Positions 23,699-35,036 of a stretch of 64,000 bases of DNA are shown here, piece by piece. This DNA comes from Prototheca cutis. Lineage: Eukaryota; Chlorophyta; Trebouxiophyceae; Chlorellales; Chlorellaceae. Location: positions 1-64,000 of the forward strand of contig BCIH01000018.1 in NCBI GenBank assembly GCA_002897115.2. The letters run 5' to 3'. Positions within the stretch are counted from its first letter, which is position 1. Each line of letters starts with the position of its first letter. The notes below the pieces were generated by a model. The model searched no databases, had not been told where the DNA came from, and saw nothing but the letters and a program-made list of their open reading frames with translations. The position numbers were made by a program, and so were the translations under genes.

Positions 23699-24723
23699 AT
23701 GCGATTGACTTTGACCAAAACCCTGCGCCTTTGGAACCCACTGTCGAGACATCCCCCGCAACGCGTCGGGCGCTCATCCTCTGCTGTGCGCACGATGGCC
23801 ACCTCGGATGGCTCGAGAAAATTGGACAAGTCGACACCAGACAGTGTATGGCGTGAGGTCCTGACTCCTGCAGAGGTTCGATGTCAATTGGGTGGGGCTT
23901 GTGCTTGGTCTCCGGGGCCGCCATCCTCGATCTTTTTTTCCGTGGGCAGGTGGGGTGGAGCGCGTTCTCTGGTTACAGCTGGGAGCGTACACACAATCCA
24001 GCAGCGCTCTTCATCTGCGCACCACCAATGATATCGCGCAGTACCACATCCTGCGGGAAAAGGGAACGGAGCGTGCTGGAACGGGAGAATACAACTCGAC
24101 AAAGGCCGCGGGCACCTTTCACTGCCGGGCGTGCGGCGCGCCACTCTATTCGTAAGATTTTTTACTTTGTATGCTTGTTTTTGTGGTGGTTGTTTCTTGC
24201 GTTTACAATGGGCATCGTTGCAGTAAGTGCACGTCATGCTTTCGGCGCCCCCTCGCGCCCCCGCGCCCCACCCACCCACCCACACCCACATCCAACCCCC
24301 CTGCTACACAGGAGTGACACCAAGTTCTCAAGCGGGTGTGGGTGGCCGTCTTTCTACGACGAGCTGCCGGGGACCGTGGATCGGCACGAGGACGTGAGTC
24401 ACGGCATGCGCCGCGTGGAGATCACCTGCAAAAACTGCGGTGGCCACCTTGGCCATGTCTTCGAGGGGGAGGTGCGCCGGAAGGCGGGGGCGTTTGTGGG
24501 GTGGGATACCCGCTGGAATGGAGTCAGGGAGAGCATGGCAGCGCTGTTTGGGCGACCCTAGATATTGGAAATGACTCGTACACCCATGCCACATGTGGGA
24601 ACAGAACTTACCATTGTTCTCCTTACATTGGCTCAACTATTCCCCACATTGCAGGGTTTCAAAACTCCCACAGACCAGAGGCATTGCGTGAATTCCTTGT
24701 CATTGAAGTTTGTGCCCGCTTGA
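23699..24723 (+). CDS. MSRB: Peptide-methionine (R)-S-oxide reductase, organelle-targeted
   Basis: Repairs oxidised methionine (R form). Four exons: 23699-23875, 24042-24151, 24312-24471 and 24655-24723, about 171 aa. The first 30 or so residues ([20 protein letters not shown]) are basic and acid-free, typical of a transit peptide. Domain landmarks are [18 protein letters not shown], zinc CxxC pairs in CRACGAPLY and [15 protein letters not shown], and [10 protein letters not shown]. The catalytic Cys is in the small last exon ([14 protein letters not shown]). Reading straight through exon 3 gives a false protein that lacks this Cys, so annotation software could easily miss the exon. FolD is divergent upstream. 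Confidence 0.94.
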
Positions 24724-24784
24724 GCTGAGGCGTCAGTTTGGATTTTGGCTGGCTTGTGGCTTGCTGTGATTGCGCCGATACATG

Positions 24785-25150
24785 TACCGTGCAGGGCAAA
24801 AAATAATGCAACCAGCTCAGCCAGCAACAGCATTACATCACCCCGGGGTTGCTGGGCATCACTGATGGCCAAAAATTCTCACACTCTGCGGGGCAACAGG
24901 AAGGTGGACCACCTCAACGATGGGCCACCGAGTTGCAACAAGTGTCGTGCCAGGGGGTCAATTTCCGGCACCTTCTAAAACCTCCTTGCGCGACCTGTCC
25001 TGCTGCCACGAAGGAACCCAACCCATTCTCTGAGCGACGCGGCTAGGGAATGCGGTCCAACAGGCATCTTGTTTGAAAAACATGCCCCTGCTGTGCAGGT
25101 GGGAGTCGACGGATCTCAGAAAGGTTCCATCATTTGCTGCCGTTAATGTT
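24785..25150 (-). mobile_element. MITE-like deletion derivative of the Fanzor element (copy A)
   Basis: 366 bases flanked by imperfect inverted ends: left TACCGTGCAGGGCAAAA, right reading inward from ...CGTTAATGTT. The left 150 bases match the reverse complement of the right end of the 2.2-kb Fanzor element at 41950-44129, and the right 200 bases match its left end. The nuclease gene and the downstream hairpin region are missing. It is inserted between MSRB and SEC22. Confidence 0.8.
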
Positions 25151-25451
25151 GAACCGGGGCGGCTTGAAGATGGGACCGGGGGAGCAGCAACAACAAATTT
25201 TCGGAAAACAGTCGTCGCCATGCGTAGGAGGGCCCGTTCCATTGAAAAAGAGTCCGCGTTGCCCAAATAAAGAGCACGCCACACACACAGATTCATTATT
25301 CCTCAAGCCATACGTTTGATTGGCGAGGACCTGGAGAGCTGATCAGCGCGTTCGCGGGGAGATCACGGGCTGCTCAGTGAGGTGCCCGGCCGTGGGCGTC
25401 GACGGAGCATAGCGGCATCGCGCGGAGTGCCCAGACCCGCAGTGGTGCCCC

Positions 25452-26731
25452 ATGGTGAAGCTGACTCTCATAGCGAGAGTCAGGGATGGACAACTGCTGG
25501 CGGAGGGCCTGGATGGCGAGAAGGAGGAGGGCATGTACGCATACAAGACCCAGGCAAAGGTGTGGACTGGAGGGGTTGGGGGATGTTTGCAACCCAGTGC
25601 CGCGCGCTATGATGCGCTGCTCTCGTCTCAGTGCAGCGTATGTTGCTATGCATGGCCATGATCTGTGCTTTTATGCTTGTGAGCCAGTGTCTTCCCAGAT
25701 TTGCGTGGCCGTAACCCCGGGGGGCCACTGAGTACCCCCCCACCCCCTCATCACCACCACCTCCAATCCACACACCGCCCGTGTGCAGTCCCTGCTGAAG
25801 CAGTTTTCCGGGAGCAAGCCGCCCCCGCGGCAGTCGGTGGCATCTGGGGACATGGTCTTCCACACGCTGATCGATGACCTGGGCGTCTGCTACCTGACGC
25901 TGACGGACAAGGCCTACCCCAAGAAGCTGGCCTACCAGTACCTGGAGGAGCTGCAGAGCGAGTTTTCCCGGCTTTACGGCCCCCAAATAGAGAGCGTCAG
26001 CAGGCCCTATGCCTTTATCAAGTTTGGTGCGATGGCTGTGGCAGCTGGCGTGGATGCATGAATGATCACCGGATCAGACCATTCCCTGGGATTCCTCCCA
26101 AACAACCCAGCAGCAAGCCCTTTTCTTCCTCCACCATCACGCCCTCGTCCAACCCTCCATTCAACCCCCCAAACCTGCCATCATGCACACAGACACGTTT
26201 ATCCAAAAGACGAAGAAGCTGTATGTGGACACGCGGACGCAGCGCAACATTGCGCGGCTGAACCAGGACATCGCCGAGGTACATCAAATCATGACCCGCA
26301 ACATCAACGACGTCCTGTCCCAGGGCGAGCGCCTTGACAGTGAGTGATGATGCTGGGTGTTCTCGGATGGTACTGCGTTTTGCTTGGGAAGACGAGACTG
26401 AAGCTCCTGGGTCGTCGTCGTCGGTGGGGCCCAGCCTCCAAAGGGAGCTGAGACTAACCCCCCCCCCCCCCCCCACCCCCACCACACACACAACAGCCAG
26501 CCAATTCACTCACCCACAGACCAACCAACAAACCCTAAGACCCTACCCCGGCCCATCCCACTACCCACAGAGATGCAGGAGATGTCGGCGGCTCTGTCGA
26601 GCGATGCCAAGCAGTTTGCGGTCAAAGCCAAGGACTTGTACCACCAGGCACTGCTGAGGAAATACCTGCCCTGGGTCGTGACAGGTGGGGTCATCCTTCT
26701 AGTCATCGTCCTCCGGCTCTGGCTCTACTGA
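25452..26731 (+). CDS. SEC22: SEC22-type longin SNARE
   Basis: R-SNARE for ER-Golgi vesicle fusion. Four exons: 25452-25559, 25789-26026, 26193-26339 and 26571-26731, about 217 aa. An N-terminal longin domain (MVKLTLIARVRDGQLLAEGL ... SRPYAFIKFDTFIQKTKKLY) precedes the SNARE helix. Its zero-layer Arg lies within TQRNIARLNQDIAEVHQIMT, and IMTRNINDVLSQGERLD follows. One C-terminal membrane anchor (WVVTGGVILLVIVLRLWLY) ends the protein. All phases join the conserved core. The MITE-like copy A ends about 300 bases upstream of the start. Confidence 0.95.
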
Positions 26732-26926
26732 ATGTTTGCTAGAAAAGAAACTGCTGCAAGAGGACACGGGCGCAGTGGGTAGTAGGGGAACGGTGGCAGG
26801 GAAAGATATTGTCTGGCTGTCCTCCTACAGACGGCATGCCCAATGGCATTGGAGATTGCGTGCGGCCGTGGCCGGGGCTGCCACGACCGAGAAATCTGTC
26901 CCACACAAAGGTCAGGTCAGATCAGG

Positions 26927-27556
26927 TCACTCCTCGCCGTCCCCGGCTGGCTTGTCGTACTCTGTGATCTCCAGAGCCTCCCATCTGCCATCTGCATGCA
27001 TTCACAGTGATGAGCATGCCGGATATCATACAGAACCAAATGCACATGGAATCCCCATCAGCAGAACCAACACCGTGTTGCTGTCCGTCAAGAATTCCAT
27101 GCCCGCTCGGCCCGGGGCCCACGGCCACCTGCCACCCCATGCCGCACCTTCTTGCTGGAGTGCCAGGCCCAGGATCTGGTCGTCCTCTATCCCGAGCTCT
27201 GCGAGCGTCTGCGGGTCAGAGAGCTGCATGCCATTCTTGAACAGTTGCTGCTTGCTAGCCGCCTGTCGGTTGTGGAGCGAGGGGTCAGGACCTTGTAATC
27301 TTGTTGCGGCGACTGTGTCGACCCCAAACAAGCACCACTACCGTCAGCCAGCCCCAAGCATACAGCTTGTCATCAGCATGCCTGCACCACCATCTCCTGT
27401 CACACTCCGGCTCACCTCCTGGATGAGCTCCTGCAGGATGGTCTTCAGCGATCCGACGGTGTCAGTGGGGCTGACCTGCAGGAAGACGGTGGTCTTCCGG
27501 CGCTTCACGCGCACGCAGATCGAGCTGCTCGCCTCGGTCGCCAGCTTGACGGCGCG
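26927..27556 (-). CDS. ELOB: Elongin B-like ubiquitin-fold protein, 5' end uncertain
   Basis: Ubiquitin-like adaptor of elongin BC ubiquitin ligases. Exons: about 27556-27416, 27262-27148 and 26991-26927, about 107 residues. The start VRVKRRKTTVFLQVSPTDTV matches the elongin B first strand (IRRHKTTIF). Then come LKTILQELIQE, QQLFKNGMQLSDPQTLAELG and LGLALQQEDGRWEALEI, ending TEYDKPAGDGEE. An in-frame stop just upstream of 27556 means the initiator is in another exon or a splice (AG at 27557-27558) starts this one. I could not find the ATG. A generic ubiquitin-like protein is the alternative. It converges with SEC22. Confidence 0.75.
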
Positions 27557-28049
27557 CTACCAGCCCCGCAGGGCTGTGCCTGAGGGAGCCCGGGCTAGCA
27601 GGTGACGAAATTGGGGGCGCGCAGCACCGTGAGTTGCCAGCACACTTCCCTGCGCAACTCAGCAATGGTCCTCCAGGCACGCAACTTCTATCAGGGAAAT
27701 GCAACTCTCATCAATATGTGCCCATGAAAACATGTATGCGACACCATGCTCTGGGCAGCCCATGCTGGGCTTCATCAACATGGGGTGCGGACGTCGGCGA
27801 TCCATCGATCGATCACTCGAATCCGCCACAGCCTCTGGGCCGGTCCCCATTCAAAATCCCCTGCTCGAGAGTCCAATGCAGGCAAGCCTGACACGATCGG
27901 GCATTTTCTCGTAACCCAATTTGGAGTATCGTGTATTACCAAGCCACTGTAGGTTGCGAGCGCCTCGCCCAGCAGCCGCGGGGCGCTGGTGCATGGTGTG
28001 ATCTGGATTGGCAGAGCGTTGCCAAAGTGATCCCGCTCTAGCGGCAGAC
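27557..28049. other. Divergent region of ELOB-like and RFC genes
   Basis: About 490 bases. It may include the missing first exon of the elongin B-like gene. Nothing else recognised. Confidence 0.45.
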
Positions 28050-29666
28050 ATGGCAGGAGGTGCCGCCCCCATGAACGTGGACTCCACGCCATCGACATCA
28101 AAGCCTGCCTTTGAGCTGCCATGGGTGGGCTGGGCCTTGTGTAAACAGCTCATGTCTGGGTTGCAGGGGGAACGGCCCCACAGGCAGGCGTTCACGGCAG
28201 CATCATGAAATGCAGTTTCTTCCAGCTGTATCTTTCCGCACTCATGCCCCCACCCAACACACTATGCATACACACATTATTGCAGGTGGAGAAGTACCGG
28301 CCAACGCATGTGCGGGACATTGTTGGAAATGTGGAAGCAGTGGCCCGCCTGCAAGTGATTGCCGAGGAAGGCAACATGCCCAACATCATCCTTGCCGTGC
28401 GTGGGACAGTTGTCTTGCTTGGGGGATGGTGTTTGGGGGAAGGAGGGGGGAGGGAGGGCGCTTCTGGTGTGTGTCTGGCAGCTTCCCGCTGCCGATATCA
28501 TCAAGCCTCTGGTCCTTGGTGTCAACCGAACTCCCCCCGCCCACGCATAGGGTCCGCCGGGTACGGGCAAGACCACCAGCATCCACTGCGTGGCGCACGA
28601 GCTCCTGGGCCCTGCATACAAGGACGCCGTCCTCGAACTCAACGCCTCTGATGATCGGTGCGTCGGATAGTGCCCTATTGGGTGGGTGGATGGGTGGGGG
28701 CCGAGCACAAACATAAAACTCCTGTCTGATTCCTCCAGCATGTACAAACACAAACGACGGCGGCCCCTTTTCTCCCCCCCCCCCACACACACACGCACAG
28801 TGGCATTGATGTTGTTCGGTCCAAGATTAAGAATTTCGCGCAGCAAAAGGTGACGCTGCCCCTCGGCCGCCACAAGATTGTGATCCTGGACGAGGCCGAC
28901 AGCATGACCGCCGCGGCTCAGCAGGCGCTGCGTCGGACGATGGAGCTGCACAGCGCCACGACACGCTTTGCGCTTGCCTGCAACACCAGCACCAAGATCA
29001 TCGAGCCCATCCAGAGTCGCTGCGCGGTCGTGCGCTACGCCCGCCTGGCAGACGCCGAGGTCCTGGGCCGGCTCACCCATGTTGCAAAGGAGGAAAGCGT
29101 GGCGTACACGCCCGAAGGCCTGGAAGCCGTCGTGTTTGTCGCCGATGGCGACATGCGCGGTGCGCTCAACGCCCTGCAGGCCACCGCCCGCGGGCCGGGC
29201 CTCGTCGATCAAGCCAACGTCTTCAAGGCACGTGTGTTTCTTGAATTATTTTCATTTTATTTCATGGTGTGGGGCGCTGGGATGGGGGTTCTGCCACCAC
29301 CCCAGGAACAACAACAACAGTACATGCATAAACAAGAATTGGCAACGATGACTTCTCTAGGTGTGCGACCAGCCGCATCCGGCGCTGGTGAGGAGCGTGC
29401 TGGAGCACTGCCTGGCGGGCCACATCGACGAGGCCTACGATGGCATGAAGGCGCTGTGTGACCAGGGCTACAGCCCTCAGGACATTATTACCATCCTGTT
29501 CCGAGTGGTCCGATCATATGGCTCCATGAACGAGTTTTTGAAGCTGGAGTGCATCAAGGCCGTCGGATTCTGCCACATGCGCATCTCCGATGGTGTGGCC
29601 TCGCGCCTGCAGCTGTCGGGTCTCCTGGCCGAGCTCTGCTCCCTCAGCCTTCGCGCCAAGGCCTGA
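28050..29666 (+). CDS. RFC2: Replication factor C small subunit (human RFC2 / yeast Rfc4 type)
   Basis: AAA+ subunit of the PCNA clamp loader. Five exons: 28050-28124, 28286-28396, 28551-28657, 28801-29227 and 29361-29666, about 341 aa. Landmarks are [17 protein letters not shown] (RFC box II), Walker [11 protein letters not shown], Walker [10 protein letters not shown], sensor 1 [11 protein letters not shown] and the trans Arg finger in EPIQSRCAV. The collar domain follows ([11 protein letters not shown]...). Intron 4 has a GC donor (29228-29229, AAG|GCACGT), required to give the conserved NVFK-VCDQPHP join. The order and [19 protein letters not shown] wording fit the RFC2/Rfc4 subfamily better than RFC3 or RFC5. 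Confidence 0.94.
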
Positions 29667-29785
29667 TCCCAGAGAAGGGTGCTGTAGCTGCGGTCCCCGG
29701 CACCAGCCCCCATCCGGCAGTGGCCCAACTGCAGCCACCACTAGTGAAAGAAACTACCCAACACCTGGCATGCGCTTTGCTCGTG

Positions 29786-29790
29786 TTACA
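29786..29790 (-). terminator. Candidate TGTAA poly(A) signal of SRP9
   Basis: TGTAA on the minus strand, about 110 bases past the predicted SRP9 stop, within the gap that converges with RFC2. Confidence 0.45.
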
Positions 29791-29898
29791 ATCAAGGGAA
29801 AAAAGGGGAAAACTTGTGTGAGGGAGCAATGTCAAGGATCGCCATTTCAGGGCAGCAGGCTGCACTCCAAGAGACCGCCGGCTTCCGCTACTGCCCAG

Positions 29899-30447
29899 TC
29901 AGCCTTTTTGTCGAGGCTGCTGGCTGTTCCGATGAGCAGACATGCCACCGGCAGCCTTGCTCGCACATGCTTCCTCTGCGGGTGGTGGAGACAAGAATCG
30001 ACTGCCATTTCAGTGCACAGTCGCACGCAGCTGTGGATCCCCACGAGCGACAGCCCAAGCACCCCACGACGCTCACCAGGTGGATCCTCGCCCGTTGCCA
30101 TCAGTGATAGGAACAGGGCGTTGAGTTTCTCAAGCTTTTTCAGGTCCGCCTGTTGATCCGTCCGGTACTGCAGGCACTGCGCCAGGTATGGGCAGCGGAG
30201 AGCACGTCACTCTGCTGCTGCCGCCCAGCAGAGGCTCAGCATGGTCGCCTTTCCATGGCAAGGCAGCAAGCACCCTCTCCCAGACACACAGGCCAGCCAA
30301 GTTCCTCACCGTGTTGTCATCGGTGACCTTGATCACTAGCTTGCCATCGCAGTGCCTGTATTTGATGCTGTGCCGTGTGCGTAACGGGTTCGCCTTGTAC
30401 AGCAACTCCGCCTGCTGGTAAAAGCTCTCCCAGTTCTCGATGTACAT
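29899..30447 (-). CDS. SRP9: Signal recognition particle 9 kDa protein
   Basis: Binds the Alu domain of SRP RNA with SRP14 and slows elongation during ER targeting. Three exons: 30447-30310, 30176-30077 and 29975-29899, about 104 aa. It begins MYIENWESFYQQAELLYKAN and contains the strongly conserved IKYRHCDGKLVIKVTDD, then CLQYRTDQQADLKKLEKLNA. The third exon gives a basic tail (QQPRQKG). Without it, exon 2 would read through to a longer, unlikely tail, so the C terminus is less certain than the core. RFC2 converges on it. Confidence 0.88.
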
Positions 30448-31386
30448 GGCAGCCGCAAGGCCGCGCGTCGGCCGGCTCGATCGCAAAGGAGAGTGAGCTT
30501 CTATTTCAAGAGCATAATTCAGATATGGGGAGATGCAAAACATGCAGTGGGACCTGGGCCATTTGTCCTGGCTCCATGGAAGGCCGGCCACAATTCCACT
30601 CCCAGAGAGATCGAACAAAAAGGATAACACCGTGCTCAGCCAGGAGGTCCACCCACCGGTGTGCTCCCCCAGCGCTCAAGATCTGCAGCCCTCGTCTTTC
30701 TCAGCTATCTGCATATTTACGTGAACGTGCAAAACTGCTGCAGCGACGCTCTGATTGGAGCTGATCCTTCGGCCAGAGCCAAGAAATTGCCAGCGCTCGC
30801 TCCCAACGACACAGCTTCCTGTGGGAGGTGGAAGCGATCCGCGTTGCCACGCACGCCGCAGTACTCAATCCCGTGGGCGGCCTGAGATTGTTGGAGAACT
30901 AGGTCGTCTGCTTGCGGCAATTGGTGGAGCGGGGCGCCCGCGGAGCTGAAAGATTTCTGTGGAGCCCACCTGGCCCCGACGCCCCTTTCCGCTAGGATTG
31001 TGGGCGGGCCCGTTGACGGGGGATGCGGTGGCTATGGGATCAACAGGAGGGCCCCCCCCTCTCTGAATCGAACTCAGGACTGGTTGGGACTTTCCACAAT
31101 GGGTGAGAGGGCGTGGGTGGGCTTTCCTGGGCTGCAGGGATTGTGCACGATTGGCTGAGGCCCTGCACTGCCCTTGACCTGACCGGGGCCAGGACCCCTT
31201 GTTGTATGTGAGCACCACAGCACGACTGTGCAGTGCTGCAATGCATGCCATGCTTTCCAACCCGTTCACGTGCAGCGGCATGCACCAGTGGGGAAGGGCA
31301 CTGTGCAGGTGACCGGCGCCAGGCCCAGGACATTCACACCCACCCTAGGTCCTGGTCGCCCTCCCACCTCCCTTCCCTGCCCATCC
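30448..31386. other. Intergenic between SRP9 and the DUF212 gene
   Basis: About 940 bases. Neither strand has a supported gene. A T-loop-like stretch near 31065-31085 has no matching tRNA halves around it. The N-terminal exon of the DUF212 gene could lie here. Confidence 0.45.
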
Positions 31387-32197
31387 ATGCTCAGGGCCTT
31401 TGTCGCCGCGTTTCTTGGTTTCTTCTTCGCACAAGCTGCCAAGCTATTCACGCACTACTACACGGACGGGAAATGGGACATTGAGCGGTTGTGGGGCTCG
31501 GGCGGAATGCCTTCCTCCCACACATCCTGCGTGAGTGTTTCTTTTTGCTCTGTTGTGTGCAAGAAGGGGTCTGGTTCTTCGCCACTTTATTGTATCCTGG
31601 CCCTGGTCAAGGCCGGCCCCTAGCCAATCTCCCTGCGACATCACCCCTCCCACAACCCAACCCATTCATCACAGGTCATGGGTCTGACCTCGGCGGTGGG
31701 CATCCTGTGCGGCACCACCAGCTCCGAGTTTGCCATGTGCACCGTGTTCTCCCTCGTGGTGCGTGGTTTATGGTGTGCTTTACGTGCAGGTGGCGGCAAT
31801 GCTGGGAAGTATGTTGAAGTGCTGTTGGTGCCATTAGGACAGGTGTCACGGCTCTTCTAGGGTCTTGCAGGCGGTGTCCAAGGGCTCAGCCCTCGTCTCT
31901 TCCGAGGGTTCTTGCTCAATCGCTCTAGTGGAAAAACAAAATTTCCCCAACGACCAACCACCCTCGACATCCCTCCGCGCACCACAGGTGATGTATGATG
32001 CGTCAGGCGTACGGTTGCATGCCGGCAAACAAGCCAGCGTGCTGAATCAAATCATCTCGGAGCTTCCCCCCGACCACCCCGTGGCCAGCAACGTGGAGAT
32101 GCTCAAAGACACGCTGGGCCACACGCCACTGCAGGTGGCAGTGGGGGCCGTGGTGGGCGTGACCACGGGCTACATCGTCGGCCTGTTGTACCGATAG
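31387..32197 (+). CDS. DUF212 / divergent PAP2 membrane protein
   Basis: Member of the acid-phosphatase / vanadium-haloperoxidase-related family (YuiD, DUF212), common in plants, algae and bacteria; activity unproven. Three exons: 31387-31530, 31675-31758 and 31988-32197, about 145 aa. The family signature WGSGGMPSSHTSCVMGLT carries the conserved Ser-His, and VMYDASGVRLHAGKQASVLN is the second motif. The tail LGHTPLQVAVGAVVGVTTGY is a membrane helix. About four hydrophobic segments are visible. The ATG at 31387 gives an N terminus of typical bacterial length; an upstream targeting exon is possible. Confidence 0.85.
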
Positions 32198-32575
32198 ACC
32201 CCGGGGGAGCCTGGGACAACAAACATCATGGCCCGTTGGCCGGTTGGCGGCAGCCCAGCCGTGTGTGCCCGCACATCGCGCTGTATTCTTTTTGTGTCGT
32301 TACTTTTGTGTAAGAACTCGGACGTTTCATTCTTGTTTTATTCTTGTTACTACATGGCGGAGGGGCTCAGATTCCTTGCTCGTTGGAGAGGAAACTCGTA
32401 CCGTGTGGGGAGGCTGTTGGCGACGGGCAGCGCACTGTTCGTTGCCTGCTTCCGTGACGGAAGATCACTTCCGCGGTGGCCCGACGCAGCAGCCAAAATC
32501 GCCAAATAAAGTGATCAGGGGCATTGTGCTTATACAGTCCAATAATTTATCTGTGAACACAAGAACCGCACAGCC
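32198..32575. other. Intergenic, no gene supported
   Basis: About 380 bases between the DUF212 gene and GNA1. Nothing recognised. Confidence 0.5.
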
Positions 32576-33687
32576 ATGACCGGCTCAGGGACGGACAGGT
32601 TTGTGATTAGGCCGCTGGAAGCCGGGGACTTTCAGAAAGGTGAGGGTTAGCGCTCGTGCCTGGCGATGCATCCATCTGGCCCAATGCCCCTAGCCCACTT
32701 CGTGGCATCGGTGTCATGAACATGTGCAGGCCATCTGCAGCTGCTCGCGCAACTCTCAGAGATTGGCGCTGGGGAGGAGAGCGTGTGGCAAGGTGTGGTG
32801 TGGTGTGGTGGGTTGCGGTGTCTGCAGAGAGCTCCAGTGCAGCTGGTCTAGTCATTGCACTCGCAGGGTGCGGTCCCGTGCAGCCAGCTCTACCAAACAC
32901 CCAATACTCTCTTGTAATGCAGAGCGGTTCAAGCAGCTATCGAGCCAGCCTGATGTGTATTACGTAAGAGTCATCGAAGGTGCGACCAACTTGTTGTGGC
33001 GGGTCCGGGTAGTGGACACATCAGGTATCGGTCTAGTCAGCTGCGTCTAGGATAGACTGCAGAATGGGTGACTGCATTGAAGTGTCCGGATTTTCTTTCA
33101 ATGGTTGGGCTTGGTGTGCCCCGGTGTCGTTGGGCACTGAGGGGCCCTGCAGATCCCACACATTCTGTGACGAACCGACGACTACACGGAAGTTCTCCGC
33201 GACAGACACCGAAACGGGGAGAATTGTTGGTTCAAGCACGCTGTTTGTGGAGCTTAAATTCCTGCGTAACGGCGGCAAGTGTGGCCACATCGAGGACATT
33301 GTCGTCGACAGCGCCTGCCGGGGCCATGGCCTGGGACTCAAGTGGGCAGGTTCTTTGACGATTTTGTTTCATTCTTGTGTACGTGTGTGTGTGTGTGTGG
33401 GGGGGGGGGNNNNNNNGGGGGGGGGGGGCAACTGACTCGGTTATCGTTCAGGGTCATCCAACACGGCTCCCTGGTCCCCCTAACACCACCCCAACTCCAG
33501 ATTGATCAAGACCCTGCTCGACATCGGCAAAACAGCCGGCTGCTACAAGGTGATTCTGGACTGCAAGCTCTCCAATGCACCCTTTTATGCCAAGGCCGGC
33601 ATGGAGCCCAAGGAGACACAGATGGTGCGGCGTGACCGGCCAGTTTGCTATTGTATGAAGGGACGAGGTGTTGTTCGCCTTATTTGA
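32576..33687 (+). CDS. GNA1: Glucosamine-6-phosphate N-acetyltransferase
   Basis: Acetylates GlcN-6-P on the way to UDP-GlcNAc. Five exons: 32576-32639, 32730-32792, 32923-32979, 33206-33341 and 33501-33687, about 168 aa. The 63-base second exon gives LLAQLSEIGAGEE, matching the helix in known GNA1 proteins, and phases agree throughout. Later motifs are ERFKQLSSQP, VIEDTETGRIVGSSTLFVE, HIEDIVVDSACRGHGLG (acetyl-CoA loop) and CYKVILDCKLSNAPFYAKAG. Intron 4 contains a G run and Ns (33399-33428). The tail after QMVRR is longer than usual and may differ in reality. Confidence 0.9.
33399..33428. repeat. Poly-G run broken by seven Ns
   Basis: A (GT)n stretch followed by G runs on both sides of 33410-33416 (N), inside GNA1 intron 4. 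The run length is unresolved in the assembly. Confidence 0.85.
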
Positions 33688-34226
33688 GGAAAAAAGGGGG
33701 CTGAGGGGTTTCCGTCCGGGACTCTAGATTGTGCTACAGGCTGTACCTGACTGATCACAGCTGGGAGGAATGTGCAACAGCCGCGCTGTCCGACGATCCC
33801 TTCCTCACCACCACATGATGAAAACCCAGGTCAAATACTTTTAAGAAAGGAGGAATAGCATGACATAATGAGTTGGCGGGTTTGTTCCCCGGAGAGAGAG
33901 TGCTTGGCAGCAGTTTGGATGAGCCGAGCTGTGACGCTGGAGGGTAGGTGTTTTCAAGGAGCGACTGGGCGCTTGCTGCAATCCCATTGCAGCGTCCATT
34001 CCCTTTGGTGTGCCATTCTCCTTTGACCTTGAGAACATCTGGTTGTCACAGTCGAGCGAGACATCCGTTGAATACATACAAGAAAGCACCGCGAGAACGA
34101 CCGGAGCATCTACACCACTGGCTGGACATGCACTCTACTACATCAAACAGTGGGATCAGTACATGGCAATGGCGGTTCGCTCACGGTCCTGGGTGGACCC
34201 TGCAATCTTCCAACGAGCCTCGACTC
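33688..34226. other. Convergent intergenic region
   Basis: About 540 bases between GNA1 and the Ycf20-like gene. No gene recognised. Confidence 0.5.
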
Positions 34227-35036
34227 CTAGCCGCCGAGCTTGATGGCATCAGCCACCATGGACGTCACCAGGCCCACCTTGAAGGTGTTTGCCAGCCACA
34301 GCTGCATGGTCTTGCTCTCCGCCTCGTAAAACGCCTTGGTCACCATCTCGTGGAAGAGGAGCATGGCCACTGCGGCCAGCACGTCGTTAATCGAAAGCGC
34401 GCCAAATGTCAGCGTCACAATGTTGCCGGCATAGTAGCTGTTGGTGAGGAGGTATGTTGGAAGATTAGGTGGGATTGGGGAACTTTGGAGAGAGAGGGAA
34501 AAACCTTTGGTGAGGCGAGGCGATGTGAGCACGACAATCTCCACAACACCAGCCGCACGTACCCGAAGCCAGCCGAGGTGGCACACCACATGACCTTGCG
34601 AAAAAATCCGCCCTCTAGGTAGAGCTCGATGCGCCGGGGCAGCGTGAGAATAAAAGGGACGAGCCGGCGTTGACGTCGTTCACTGGACGCTGCCGTCACC
34701 GGGCGGCGGCCGAGCATCCTGCAGCGATGCTTGTTGCAGAATGGCGTCTTGCCCTTGTGATTGGAGAGCATCCATGACAAGTACGGCCCTGAGAAAACAA
34801 ATTGCCCATGCTATCATTGTCCATGGCCAGGTGTCTCCAGTCTGCCATCTGGAGTCTCCAGCGGCCCAGCTCCAGGCCCCCCAACACCCAAGCCTCAACA
34901 TCAAGCCCGCTCCAAGCACGCACCGCAGGGGCCGCCCAGGGCCACAAAGCGCCAGTCCTTGACCGCCGAGACTGTGCCGGCCAGTCTGGAACTGGCGTGC
35001 CCCGACCTGCATGGCACCGACCCGGATGGAGGGCAT
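34227..35036 (-). CDS. Ycf20-like plastid membrane protein (DUF565)
   Basis: Three exons: 35036-34924, 34718-34563 and 34437-34227, about 159 aa. An N-terminal transit-peptide-like stretch (MPSIRVGAMQVGARQFQTGR) precedes the Ycf20 core: RIELYLEGGFFRKVMWCATS, then GNIVTLTFGALSINDVLAAV, then FHEMVTKAFY. Two or three membrane helices are visible. Plant members (NPQ7 type) affect non-photochemical quenching; a plastid role here follows from the family, not from direct evidence. Intron phases (2, 2) agree. MDH is divergent upstream. Confidence 0.8.

Noticed and set aside
24312..24561. MSRB lacking its catalytic cysteine (possible degenerate enzyme)
   Set aside because: A downstream exon at 24655-24723 restores the conserved cysteine with a correct splice phase.
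24785..25150. Possible coding frames inside the MITE-like copies
   Set aside because: The same short frames recur in both solo copies only because they are repeats; none resembles a protein.
31060..31090. T-loop-like GAGTTCGATTCAG (minus strand) as a tRNA
   Set aside because: The stem does not pair properly and no D-arm or acceptor partner was found in either order.
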